Positions 38,893 to 47,240 of a stretch of 64,000 nt of DNA are shown here, one piece after another. The translations under genes and the position numbers were made by a program. The notes beneath the pieces are model-generated. The model did not search any database, was not told where the DNA came from, and was given only the letters and a program-made list of their open reading frames with translations. How positions within the stretch are numbered: the first letter of the stretch is position 1; the number at the start of each line of letters is the position of its first letter. The DNA is from Nakamurella deserti (lineage in GTDB: Bacteria; Actinomycetota; Actinomycetes; Mycobacteriales; Nakamurellaceae), in NCBI RefSeq assembly GCF_003260015.1, contig NZ_QCXS01000002.1, forward strand, positions 2,356,001-2,420,000. Reading direction: 5' to 3'.

Positions 38893-39573
38893 TCAGCGCA
38901 GCCCGACGACCTCGACCAGGCCGGCCAGCTGCACCGCGAACAACGCGTCGAAATCATCGGTGATGCCGACCGAGTGGCCGAACAGTTCGAAGCTCACCAC
39001 GCCGAACAGCGACGCCCACGCGGTGAACCCGCGGGCGAACAGGGCCGGGTCCACTCCGGCGCGGTCGACGACCGCCAAGCCGGCGACGATGTCCCTGCGG
39101 AGCCGCTCGGGCACCTCGACCGGCGCCGGTCGCAGCCCGAGACCCGCAGCGTCGACGAGAATCTCGACCAGGATGCGGGTCATCCGCAGCACCGGCGCCA
39201 CCGTTTCCGCGGGCGCCGCGTACCCCGGAACCGGGCTGCCGTAGAGCAGCGCGTACTCGGCGCGGTGCGCACGGGCCCAGTCGCGCACCGCGTGCCCGAC
39301 GGCGGTGAACCGCTCGGCCGGCCGGTCCCGGGGCACCGCCCCCTCCTGCGCCTCGACCCGATCGGCCAGTGCGGTGTAGCCGTCGACGATGAGGGCGGTG
39401 AGCAGCTCGTCGCGGCCGGCGAAGTAGCGGTAGATCGCCGACGACACCATGCCCAGCTCGCGGGCGATGGCCCGCAGCGACAGGTCGGCTCCGTCGACGG
39501 CCAGCTGACGCCGCGCGCAGGCCTTGATGCCGTCGATGGTCTCGGCGCGGACGCGGTCGCGGACGGTGCTCAT
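38893..39573 (-). CDS. TetR-family transcriptional regulator
   Basis: A 226-residue TetR/AcrR repressor. The N-terminal helix-turn-helix (LSLRAIARELGMVSSAIYRY, about residues 32-51) is followed by FAGRDELLTALI and an all-helical ligand domain. It diverges from an NAD-binding epimerase-like gene, with a perfect palindrome in the gap that it probably binds. The inducer is unknown. Confidence 0.9.
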   Translation of the reverse strand: MSTVRDRVRAETIDGIKACARRQLAVDGADLSLRAIARELGMVSSAIYRYFAGRDELLTALIVDGYTALADRVEAQEGAVPRDRPAERFTAVGHAVRDWARAHRAEYALLYGSPVPGYAAPAETVAPVLRMTRILVEILVDAAGLGLRPAPVEVPERLRRDIVAGLAVVDRAGVDPALFARGFTAWASLFGVVSFELFGHSVGITDDFDALFAVQLAGLVEVVGLR

Positions 39574-39625
39574 ACCGCGAGTATGCCGCATTCGAGAGCA
39601 CCTGTCGTCGATGTGAGCACCGCTC

Positions 39626-39654
39626 TTGACAGTGCGGCTCGACGCGTCCACGAT
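39626..39654 (+). promoter_or_regulatory. Predicted sigma-70-type promoter of epimerase-like gene
   Basis: A perfect TTGACA -35 (39626-39631) is followed after 17 bp by CACGAT (39649-39654) as -10. This places the start of transcription near 39661, just before the palindromic operator. Confidence 0.55.
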
Positions 39655-39665
39655 GGAGGCACCCC

Positions 39666-39680
39666 GAGAGCAGTGCTCTC
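39666..39680. promoter_or_regulatory. Palindromic TetR operator
   Basis: GAGAGCAGTGCTCTC is a perfect 15-bp palindrome just downstream of the predicted transcription start, where a repressor would block initiation. A degenerate copy, GTGAGCACCGCTCTT (39613-39627), overlaps the -35, and a GAGAGCA half-site lies at 39594-39600 near the tetR start. Confidence 0.7.
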
Positions 39681-39702
39681 CTTCTGGAGCAGGAGTAACG
39701 TC

Positions 39703-40641
39703 ATGGCCCTTCACGTCGTTCTGGGAGCCGGCCCGGTCGGGACCGCGATCGCCGAGGACCTGCTGACCCGCGGCGAGACCGTCCGTGTCCTCACCCGCCG
39801 CGGCACCGGGCCCGACGGCACCGAGCGGATCGCCCTCGACGTCACCGACGTCGACGCACTGGTGCGAAACACCGCGGGCGCCGCCGTCATCTACAACGCG
39901 GTCAACCCGCCCTACGACCGGTGGACCACCGACTGGCCGCCGCTGGCAGCGGCGATGCTCACCGCCGCCGAGGCGGCCGGCGCGGTGCTCGCCGTCGTGG
40001 ACAACCTCTACCCCTACGGGCCGGTCGACGGTCCCATGAGCGCAGCCCTCCCCGACCGGCCGAGCAGTGTGAAAGGTGCCGTCCGGCAACGGATGTGGGA
40101 GGACGCACTGGCCGCCGCCGCGGCCGGGCGGATCCGGGCCGCGGTAGCCGTCCGCGGGTCGGACTACGTCGGCCCCGGACCGTCGTTGCTGACCATCCTG
40201 ATCATGGACAAGCTGCGCGCCGGCCGGACCGCGCTGGTACCGGCCGATCTCGACGCACCGCACGCCTGGACCAATCCGGCCGACGCCGGCCGGTTGCTGG
40301 TCGCCGCAGTTCTGGACCCGCGGGGCTGGAACCGGTACTGGCTGGTGCCCGGCCCGCCCGCGGTGTCGCTGCGGGAGCTGGTGGACCGGGCCGCGCGGAT
40401 CGAGCACACGCCGGCGCCCCGGCTGCGCTCGATGCCGGTCTGGATGCTCCGCCTGGCGGGCCTGTTCGACCGCACGGTGCGGGAATTGGTGGAGATGAAC
40501 TACCAGTTCCGTCGCCCGTTCACCCTCGACACCGCCGACACCGTGGCCGTGTTCGGTGACCACCACACCCCGTTGGACGAGGGCATCCGGCAGACGCTGG
40601 GTAGTCCGGCGGGCAACTGGACGGTCACCCGGGCGTACTGA
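39703..40641 (+). CDS. NAD(P)-dependent epimerase/dehydratase-like protein
   Basis: A 312-residue Rossmann-fold protein of the atypical short-chain dehydrogenase/NmrA-like group. The nucleotide-binding VLGAGPVGTAIAEDLL is at the N-terminus, and a DNLYPYGPVDGPM segment in the middle holds the active-site Tyr region. There is no signal or membrane segment. AGGAG at 39691-39695 supports ATG 39703. Control by the divergent TetR protein is likely. The substrate is unknown; such pairs often deal with reactive or antibiotic compounds. Confidence 0.85.
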   Translation: MALHVVLGAGPVGTAIAEDLLTRGETVRVLTRRGTGPDGTERIALDVTDVDALVRNTAGAAVIYNAVNPPYDRWTTDWPPLAAAMLTAAEAAGAVLAVVDNLYPYGPVDGPMSAALPDRPSSVKGAVRQRMWEDALAAAAAGRIRAAVAVRGSDYVGPGPSLLTILIMDKLRAGRTALVPADLDAPHAWTNPADAGRLLVAAVLDPRGWNRYWLVPGPPAVSLRELVDRAARIEHTPAPRLRSMPVWMLRLAGLFDRTVRELVEMNYQFRRPFTLDTADTVAVFGDHHTPLDEGIRQTLGSPAGNWTVTRAY

Positions 40642-40644
40642 CCG

Positions 40645-41073
40645 TCAGCTCCAGCCGCCGGCCCGACCGCGTTTGACGTCGCTGCGCACCTTCTTGGCCG
40701 CCAGCCGACGTTCCTTCGACCCGCGGGTCGGCCGGGTGGCCCGGCGGGTGGCCGGCGGCGGCGCAGCGGCGGCGCGAAGCAGCGCGGCGAGTCGCAGCCG
40801 GGCGGCGCGGCGGTTGGCCAGTTGGGTGCGGTGCTCGCTCGCGGCGATGGTGAGCACCCCGTCGACCAGCCGCCCGGCCAGGGCCGCCAGGACCCGGTCC
40901 CGCGCCCCGGCCGCGGCCAGCGCCGGCGACGCCGCCGCGTCCCACGACAACTCGACCCGGCTGTCGGCGGTGTTCACGCCCTGGCCACCTGGCCCACCGG
41001 AGCGCGAGAAGCGTTCGGACAGCTCCGCACCCGGGATCACCAGGGTGCGGCTGACGGGCAGGTCGTCGGGCAC
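40645..41073 (-). CDS. arfB: Alternative ribosome-rescue factor ArfB (YaeJ-like peptidyl-tRNA hydrolase)
   Basis: Releases stalled peptides from ribosomes lacking a stop codon. The 142-residue protein has the catalytic GGQ (residues 29-31) inside SRSGGPGGQGVN and an Arg/Lys-rich C-terminal tail (KERRLAAKKVRSDVKRGR) that enters the empty mRNA channel. There is no stop-codon-reading domain, as expected for ArfB. The GTG at 41073 has only a weak upstream ribosome site. It converges with the epimerase-like gene 3 bp away. Confidence 0.9.
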   Translation of the reverse strand: MPDDLPVSRTLVIPGAELSERFSRSGGPGGQGVNTADSRVELSWDAAASPALAAAGARDRVLAALAGRLVDGVLTIAASEHRTQLANRRAARLRLAALLRAAAAPPPATRRATRPTRGSKERRLAAKKVRSDVKRGRAGGWS

Positions 41074-41120
41074 CGGTCCAGTGTGGCCCGGTCCCCGCGG
41101 TCCGTGGGTTCGGACCGCTC

Positions 41121-41560
41121 CCGTCGGGCATCCGTGCCCACCGGCCGCCGGGTCCGCGGCCACGGCCACGGCCACGGCCACGGCCCGTCGCGCGCTGCGC
41201 GGGCCGCCGGAGTCCAGCACAGCCCGTCTGACATCCGTGTCCACCAGCTGCCGGGTCCGCGGCCACGGCCACGGCCACATCCCGTCGCGCGCTGCGCGGG
41301 CCGCCGGGGTCCAGCACAGGCCCGCCGGGCATCCGTGTCCACCGGCAGCCGGGTCCGCGGCCACGGACGGGTCCCGTCGGGTGCGCGGGCCGCCGGGGTC
41401 CAGCACAGGCCCGTCGGATCCACGCACAGGCCCGTCGGACGTCCGCCGACGGCCGGGTCCACGGGCACGGCCACGAGACACGGACAGCCCGTCGGGAGTA
41501 CAGCCCGACCACCGGGTCAGCGACCACGGACGGATCCCGTCGGGCGGAAGCGTCCACCCG
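41121..41560. repeat. ~98-bp tandem repeat, three full and two degenerate copies
   Basis: Three copies at 41121-41222, 41223-41320 and 41321-41409 read CCCGTCGGGCATCCGTG, then CCGGGTCCGCGGCCACGG, GTCGCGCGCTGCGCGGGC and GGGGTCCAGCACAGG. Two decayed copies follow to about 41560. The first copy carries a run of four CCACGG hexamers, the second fewer, so unit length varies by slippage. No gene is supported between arfB and the M48 protease. Confidence 0.85.
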
Positions 41561-41601
41561 ACGCCGATCACCGTGCCCGGCGAGCCCGGTCGGCACCGCG
41601 G

Positions 41602-42699
41602 TCAGCGGGTGTCGGGACCCCGGTTGAACATCCGTCCCGCCGCCTCGCCGATCTTCGAGCCGGCCTTGGCCAACTGCTCCCCCAGCGAGGTCAGCGTCGT
41701 CACGATCGGGTCGGTGGAGTCCGCTGCGGCGTTCACGTACGACGTCGCCGCCGAGCCGAGGTCGTCGCCGAGGTCGCCGGCCGGCCTGTCCTGGTCGCGC
41801 CGCTGGTAGGTACCGCCCAGGATGGCGCGGTAGTCCTCCGACGCCGCCCAGCGCTGCAGCTGCGCGGCGCGGACGACCGCCATCGGGTGGCTCATCCCTT
41901 CCACGGCCCGGAACTTGTGGATGGAGTCGCGGATGTCGCCGATGTTCTCGTACTCGGTGGCCTGCTGCAGGAACGAGGGGATGTCGATCTCGTCGGTGTC
42001 GGTCCCGCCGGCCAGGAACAGATGGGTGCGCAGGGCGGCACCCGGGTCCTGGCTGCACAGCAGCCCCGCACGGTCGGCGGTCAACTCGGCCTTGCGGAAC
42101 CACTCGCGCAGCGCGGCGATCACCGCACGCAGGCCCAGCGCCCCGGCCGGCACCCAGGACACGGTGTGCTGCAGGCTGAGCAGCCGCAGCAGCAACGTCC
42201 GCAGCACCGCGTGACCGGACAGCACGTGCCCCATCTCGTGGCCGATGACGAACCGCAGGCTGTCGTCGTCGAGCGCCTCGACCAGTCCGGTGGTGAGCAC
42301 GATGAACGGCTCGTCGATGCCGACCGTCATGGCGTGGGCGACCGGATTGCGGTCGATGAAGACGTGCGGGACGGCTTCGAGATCCAGGGTCGCCGCGCAC
42401 TCCTGGCGCATCGCCTCGATCCGCGGATACTGCTTCTCGCCCACCCGGATGGAGGAGGCCAGCGCCATCAGCCGCTCACCGCGTTCGGGAAAGATGCCGG
42501 ACAGTGTGCGCAGGATGTCCGACAGCCCGGGGACCGCGCGCATCGTGGCCAGCACGCCGCGGTCGGCCGGGTGCTCGTAGGCCCGTGGGCTGATCCGCGG
42601 GAACATCACGGTGCCGGGCCGCGGGGTGATGCCCGTCGGCCGCCGCCCGCCCGTCGCGTCGCCGGTGCCCGTGTCGTTCGCGTCGTTGTGGTCGGTCAT
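41602..42699 (-). CDS. M48-family zinc metalloprotease
   Basis: A 365-residue HtpX/Ste24-type peptidase. The zinc site is HEMGH (His154, Glu155, His158) and the third ligand is Glu205 in ELTADRAG. The segments flanking the site are hydrophobic (about 163-178 and 183-198) but no clear N-terminal membrane anchor is seen. An N-terminal ~30-residue polar tail precedes FPRISPRAYEHPADR, a start shared by many actinobacterial M48 proteins. Probably involved in membrane-protein quality control. Confidence 0.88.
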   Translation of the reverse strand: MTDHNDANDTGTGDATGGRRPTGITPRPGTVMFPRISPRAYEHPADRGVLATMRAVPGLSDILRTLSGIFPERGERLMALASSIRVGEKQYPRIEAMRQECAATLDLEAVPHVFIDRNPVAHAMTVGIDEPFIVLTTGLVEALDDDSLRFVIGHEMGHVLSGHAVLRTLLLRLLSLQHTVSWVPAGALGLRAVIAALREWFRKAELTADRAGLLCSQDPGAALRTHLFLAGGTDTDEIDIPSFLQQATEYENIGDIRDSIHKFRAVEGMSHPMAVVRAAQLQRWAASEDYRAILGGTYQRRDQDRPAGDLGDDLGSAATSYVNAAADSTDPIVTTLTSLGEQLAKAGSKIGEAAGRMFNRGPDTR

Positions 42700-42820
42700 G
42701 CGATTCCCCCCGGTCGCGCAGCCCTGTCGGCCACGACCCGAGAGTCACTGTAGGGCGGCCGGTCCCCGACCGGGTCGGTTCCGCCGGATCGCGACCGCCC
42801 GGAAGGGACCGGGCGCCGCC

Positions 42821-43825
42821 TCAGGTGAAGAACGCGGCGACCGTCGCGTCGGACACGTCCTCCCACCGGTCGGGTGTCCACCGGGGCGTGCGGTCCCTGT
42901 CGATGAGCGCGGCCCGGATGCCCTCGGGGAGATCGGGGTGCCGGGTGAACTCGCTGCTGACCCGGAGGTCCTGCGCGAGCACCTCGGCCACCGTGGTCAG
43001 CGTCGCGGCGCGCCGGACCGCCGCCAGGGTCACCTTGACCGCGGTCGGCGACATCGCGCGCAGCAGGGCCAGCGACGCCTCGGCGGCCGGCTCGGGCCGG
43101 GCGGCCAGGGCCGCCGCGATGTCGTCCACGGTGTCGCGGGTGTAGGCGTCGTCGATCCACGCCCGATCGGCATCGGTCACCGAGGCCGCCGGCGCCGCCA
43201 CCCCGTCGACCGGGCGCGGCACCCACCCGGTGCGCATCCGGGACACCAGCTCGGCGTGCCCGTCGACCGGCCAGCACAGATCGGCCAGTCCCGCCGCCAG
43301 GGCGTCACCGGCGCCGAGCCGCGCACCGGTGAGCGCGGCCCAGGTGCCCAGACCGCCGGGCATCCGGGCGTACCAGTACAGCGCCCCGACGTCCGGGGCG
43401 AGTCCGATCGCGGTCTCCGGCATCGCCAACGACGACCGCGCCGTCACGAGCCGGACGCTGCCGTGCACCGAGACACCCATCCCGCCGCCGAACACGATCC
43501 CGTCCATGTAGGCCACGAACGGCTTCGGGAACGCGGCGATGGCGGCGTTCATCCGGTACTCGTGCGTCCAGAACTCCAGCGGCACCACCGAGTCGCCGCG
43601 GATCCCGGCGTACAGCAGCTTGATGTCGCCGCCCGCGCACAGGCCGCGGTCGCCGGCCCCGTCGATCAGCACGGCCGACACCGCCGGGTCGTCCGCCCAG
43701 TCCCGCAGCGCGGCGTGCAGATCGCCGATCATCGTCGGGGTCAGCGCGTTCAGGCTGCGCGGCCGGTTCAGCGTGAGGTGCCCGAGGGCACCCTCCACCC
43801 TGGCCAGCACCTCGGGTTCGCTCAT
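42821..43825 (-). CDS. 3-hydroxyisobutyryl-CoA hydrolase-like enoyl-CoA hydratase family protein
   Basis: A crotonase-fold enzyme of 334 residues. Length and signature segments (GLCAGGDIKLLY, EYRMNAAIAAFPKP, MDGIVFGGGMGVSVHGS, MPETAIGLAPDVGA with the usual catalytic Glu) match 3-hydroxyisobutyryl-CoA hydrolase of valine breakdown rather than shorter enoyl-CoA hydratases. ATG 43825 is chosen; an in-frame GTG lies 9 bp upstream and neither has a clear ribosome site. No other valine-pathway gene is nearby. Confidence 0.87.
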   Translation of the reverse strand: MSEPEVLARVEGALGHLTLNRPRSLNALTPTMIGDLHAALRDWADDPAVSAVLIDGAGDRGLCAGGDIKLLYAGIRGDSVVPLEFWTHEYRMNAAIAAFPKPFVAYMDGIVFGGGMGVSVHGSVRLVTARSSLAMPETAIGLAPDVGALYWYARMPGGLGTWAALTGARLGAGDALAAGLADLCWPVDGHAELVSRMRTGWVPRPVDGVAAPAASVTDADRAWIDDAYTRDTVDDIAAALAARPEPAAEASLALLRAMSPTAVKVTLAAVRRAATLTTVAEVLAQDLRVSSEFTRHPDLPEGIRAALIDRDRTPRWTPDRWEDVSDATVAAFFT

Positions 43826-43860
43826 CGGGCCCACGGTAGTGCGGGTGGTCCGAGCCGGCG

Positions 43861-45810
43861 TCAGCCCCCCGCGGGAGGCGCCTCGGGGGCCGGCGGAGTG
43901 GACGGCGCGGCCGGCGGAGTGGACGGCGCGGGCGGCGGCTGGCAGCTGATCCTGACCTGCCCGTTGTAGACGGTGGTGGTGGTCTCGCGGGACAGCTCGA
44001 CGCCGGCGAGGTCGCGGATCACCCGGGTGTTGTCGATGGAGAACCCCTGGGTGCCGTTCGTGGCGCGGCAGGTCTGGCCGTAGGGGATGGTCTTGGTGGG
44101 CGCGGAGGTGAAGTTGTAGCGCTCACCCGAGATGGACTCCACCTCGACCGACTTCGTCCCCCAGAACCGGACGGTGATGTCGTCCGGCGTCCACACCGTC
44201 TGGACCAGCACCGCCGTCGCCGTCGGGTTGCTGAACTTGACGTCGATGATGCTGGTGCCGTCCTCCGCCTCGAAGACGGTGGCCTCCCGCCCCGGGGGGT
44301 AGCGCGAGATGTAGTACGAGTGCGCCTTGTGCTCAACGTCGGTGAACCCGGCGAAGTAGCTGGCGTTGTACAGGGTGGTGGCGAACTGGGAGATGCCCCC
44401 GCCGACGGCCCGCGACGCGACGCCGTCCTGGATGATGCCGGCCTCCACGTACCCCTGGGCCGCGCTGCGTTGCCCGGTGTACCCGTTGAGCGAGAACGTC
44501 TCCCCCGGCCGGATGATCGCGCCCTGCACCTGCTCCGCGACCCGCCGGACGTTCTGCCCGGAGTCGCTGGCGAAACCGCCGGTGGTGAACTCGCTGACGA
44601 CCTCCTTGATGCCGAGCGCCTCGATGTCGGCGGTGGTGACCGCCGGCGGGGTGGTCGCGTACGCGACGGTCAGGGTGCGGTCGGGTGCGCGCAGGGCGGC
44701 GTCGAGGGCGGCGTCGGTCGCCGCCGCGTCGAGGGTCCGGCCGTCCACCGCGGGGGTGATGACCGGCGCGTTGTCGACGATGCCGATGGACGCGTCGACG
44801 GGCGGGGTCTGCGCGGCCTCGGCCTGCGGCAGGAAGGCCGCCCCGACGGCGGCCCGGTCGACGGCCACGGTGAAGCCGTCGGCGGCGTCGGGCGTGACCG
44901 ACAGCGCGGCGGCGATGGTCTCGACCGGGACGGTGACGGTGGTGTCGGCGGCGACGACGGTCAGTGGACCGGCCAGCACGGCCCGGGCGTCGGCCGCGGC
45001 GGCGGCCAGCGCTCCGGGCGACACCCGGACGGGCTGCTCAGTCACCGGCAGCGTCAGACCGCGGGCCGCGGCCGGGTCTCCGCTGGTCCAGGCGTCGGCG
45101 ACGAGCGTGGTGGCGGCGGCGACGTCGAGCTGCTCGCCGGGCACGGGCTCGACGGTGGTGACCTCGGTACCGGTCACCGTCAGCTGCCCCTCGACCGCGG
45201 CGACGTCGGAGGTCAGGCCGATGTAGCGGAGGGCACCGCCGAGGGTGGCCTCGTCGGCGGTGGCGATCAGCGGGACCTCCGTGGTCCGGCCGAAGAGCGA
45301 GCCGATCCGGGTGAACGGGTTGGCCGATCGGGTCCCGGCCGCGGCGACGGTCGCCGCCGTGTCGGTGGACAACCCCGACGCGGTGGGGTCGAGGGTGATG
45401 TCCGCACCGTGGGACGACATCGGGATCGGTGCCCGCAGGGTGTCGAGCTCGCGCTCCAGCCGGGCCTGCGCCTGCTCGGGGCTGAGGCCGCCGACGTCGA
45501 CGCCGGCGATGGTGGTGCCGCGCTCCAGGTCGTTCTTGGTGAGCAGCCAGTCGACGAGGTACACCCCGCCGAGCAGCAGCACGACCGCGGCGACGACGAG
45601 CGCCGTCGTCCTCCCCCGCCGAGCGGGGGCCGGCTCGGGCTCCTCCTGCTCGAGCGGCAGCACGTCCGCCGCCTCGTCGTCCGCGGCCCGGGCGTCGACC
45701 GCGGGCGACACCCTGGTCGGGGTCGCGTCGGCCGCCGGCACCACGGTCGTCGGTGTCTCGTCGGCGGTCGGGGTCTCGGAACCCGGAGAGGGACGGACGT
45801 CGTCAGGCAC
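43861..45810 (-). CDS. VanW-family protein with peptidoglycan-binding-like repeats
   Basis: A 649-residue envelope protein. A ~65-residue acidic cytoplasmic arm is followed by one membrane helix (about residues 68-88), so most of the chain is outside. The extracellular part has PG_binding_4-like (YoaR) domains and then the VanW domain (FSLNGYTGQRSAAQGYVEAGII, GGGISQFATTLYNASYFAG). It ends in a Pro/Ala-rich tail with TPPAAPS repeats. The family is linked to cell-wall metabolism, without known catalysis. GTG 45810 is favoured by TGAGGA 8 nt upstream. Confidence 0.87.
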   Translation of the reverse strand: MPDDVRPSPGSETPTADETPTTVVPAADATPTRVSPAVDARAADDEAADVLPLEQEEPEPAPARRGRTTALVVAAVVLLLGGVYLVDWLLTKNDLERGTTIAGVDVGGLSPEQAQARLERELDTLRAPIPMSSHGADITLDPTASGLSTDTAATVAAAGTRSANPFTRIGSLFGRTTEVPLIATADEATLGGALRYIGLTSDVAAVEGQLTVTGTEVTTVEPVPGEQLDVAAATTLVADAWTSGDPAAARGLTLPVTEQPVRVSPGALAAAAADARAVLAGPLTVVAADTTVTVPVETIAAALSVTPDAADGFTVAVDRAAVGAAFLPQAEAAQTPPVDASIGIVDNAPVITPAVDGRTLDAAATDAALDAALRAPDRTLTVAYATTPPAVTTADIEALGIKEVVSEFTTGGFASDSGQNVRRVAEQVQGAIIRPGETFSLNGYTGQRSAAQGYVEAGIIQDGVASRAVGGGISQFATTLYNASYFAGFTDVEHKAHSYYISRYPPGREATVFEAEDGTSIIDVKFSNPTATAVLVQTVWTPDDITVRFWGTKSVEVESISGERYNFTSAPTKTIPYGQTCRATNGTQGFSIDNTRVIRDLAGVELSRETTTTVYNGQVRISCQPPPAPSTPPAAPSTPPAPEAPPAGG

Positions 45811-45990
45811 GGAGTGGATCCTCAGGTCGCAACGGAGGGCGTCCGCACCGGCATAGCGGCCGGGCAGCACGCGACCACCGCCGAGAGGCGGTGGGTCTCC
45901 ATTGTGGCTGACGATCGCGTCACGTCACCCCAGTGAGGGGATCACCACGCGGACGCAACCTCGGACCGACGTGCGGTCGTGGCGCCGGGC

Positions 45991-46021
45991 GCCGGGCGCC
46001 GGACACCGCCCGGCGCCCGGC
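45991..46021 (-). terminator. Terminator after XRE regulator
   Basis: GCCGGGCGCCGG (45991-46002) and its exact complement (46010-46021) form a 12-bp stem with a 7-nt loop, 2 bp beyond the regulator's stop codon on the minus strand. Confidence 0.65.
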
Positions 46022-46023
46022 GG

Positions 46024-46539
46024 TCAGGAGTGCTCGGTGAGCATCCGGCGGAGGTCGGCCGGGCTCACCTGCATGAGGTCGGCGAGAGCGCGCAGGGCGT
46101 CGTTGTCGAGGTTGACGACCTCGTCCTCGGTGGCCTCGGCGGCGCTCCCACGGCGCAGCCCGAACCAGCGGCGCACCGGATCCAGCCGCGGATCGGTGCC
46201 ACGCATCAGCTGGGCGACCCGGACACCGATCGCGTCCGGGGCCTCGTCGGTGACGGCCCCGGCGACCTCGTGCTCGACCAGGGTCAACAGGTGGCCCAGG
46301 TCCTCCCCGAGCGCCCGGGCGATGACCCACAGGACGTCGATCCGCAACGAGCGGTGACCGGTCTCGTAGTTGGCCAGCGCGGCCTTGGAGACCAGACCCT
46401 TGGTCCGGTTGGCCACGTCGGCCTGGGTGAGCTTCTGGCGGCGCCGCGACTCGCGCAGCTTCTCCGTCACGACCTGCGCGAATCGCTGCTGGTCGTTGTT
46501 GGACAACCCCGGATGGCTCGTCATCACCTGCTGCGTCAT
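46024..46539 (-). CDS. XRE-family helix-turn-helix regulator
   Basis: A 171-residue DNA-binding protein. The Cro/C1-type helix-turn-helix (RRQKLTQADVANRTKGLVSKAALANYETG, seen as KLTQADVANRT and SKAALANYETG) lies at about residues 33-65, followed by a helical C-terminal part ending ALADLMQVSPADLRRML. No metal or peptidase domain. AAGAG about 5 nt upstream supports ATG 46539. Its promoter region is the most AT-rich part of the window and carries a perfect inverted repeat, suggesting autoregulation. Target genes are unknown; VanW lies downstream. Confidence 0.87.
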   Translation of the reverse strand: MTQQVMTSHPGLSNNDQQRFAQVVTEKLRESRRRQKLTQADVANRTKGLVSKAALANYETGHRSLRIDVLWVIARALGEDLGHLLTLVEHEVAGAVTDEAPDAIGVRVAQLMRGTDPRLDPVRRWFGLRRGSAAEATEDEVVNLDNDALRALADLMQVSPADLRRMLTEHS

Positions 46540-46791
46540 GGCGACTCTTCCCCTGCGCTGACGATCAGCTGTTCGACGTTGACATCCACCGGTGGTTCCC
46601 CTTGTTCTCGCGCTGTGCACTGAGCCGACTGCAGAACCGACGACCGGTGTCGAGGACGCTCCGATGCCGGCGCCACCGGACCAACCACCTCCGGGAGCAC
46701 CCCGCGGAACCCGCGGTCGGGCGGGACACGGTCCCGTCCACAGCATCACTCCGCCGAACACCTGCGATCGACTCGTTGATTGCTATCACAC

Positions 46792-46826
46792 TATCGGACC
46801 TATAGTAGCGGGGCCGATGTCCGATA
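46792..46826 (-). promoter_or_regulatory. Operator-promoter of XRE regulator
   Basis: TATCGGAC (46792-46799) and GTCCGATA (46819-46826) form a perfect 8-bp inverted repeat with a 19-bp spacer. Inside it, on the minus strand, TACTAT fits a -10 with TGAATA 17 bp before it as -35. A repressor binding the arms would bracket the promoter. Confidence 0.55.
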
Positions 46827-47240
46827 TTCACTCACTTCGCCGAGTTTTTCTCCGCGTTTGACTCCTTCAGCTCGCCCGAGGCACCCGAATGCCATGAATT
46901 CGCTGTGGCATCTCACTATGAGTAACCAGCATAGGGGGCCGGACCGCCCGTGACGAGGGGGTGAAGGATGCGCACGCATGAGCGAGGTGCCGCATCGGTG
47001 ACGCAACGCAGGCGGTGGTGTCACGCGGATCGTCCGAACGGTGAGAGGCACCCACCCGGAGTTCGCGTCTCGACACCGACGACAAAACCGGGCGGAGGGA
47101 CCGGTCTCCGGCGACGACCGGCACAGCAGGTCGCCGGGACATCGGGACGTCGGGACACCCGAACGCCGCAGCCCGGTGGGCGGCTCTCCGGACGGACGGG
47201 CGGTTCGTCGGGACGTCGTGGCCCGCGCGGCGGCGGCCCG
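46827..47240. other. Gene-free gap between efeB and XRE regulator
   Basis: The part from 46827 to about 46935 is unusually AT-rich for this genome and contains a further inverted repeat, ATGCCA-N11-TGGCAT (46889-46911). The remainder is ordinary GC-rich DNA. Short open frames exist but none has a recognisable protein or ribosome site. Confidence 0.5.

Noticed and set aside
41037-41474. Minus-strand frame of repeated Trp/Pro/Arg residues.
   Set aside because: It simply translates the ~98-bp tandem units, without a start signal.
46867-47142. A 91-codon minus-strand frame in the AT-rich gap.
   Set aside because: No ribosome site, no recognisable features, and it crosses the inverted repeats of the control region.
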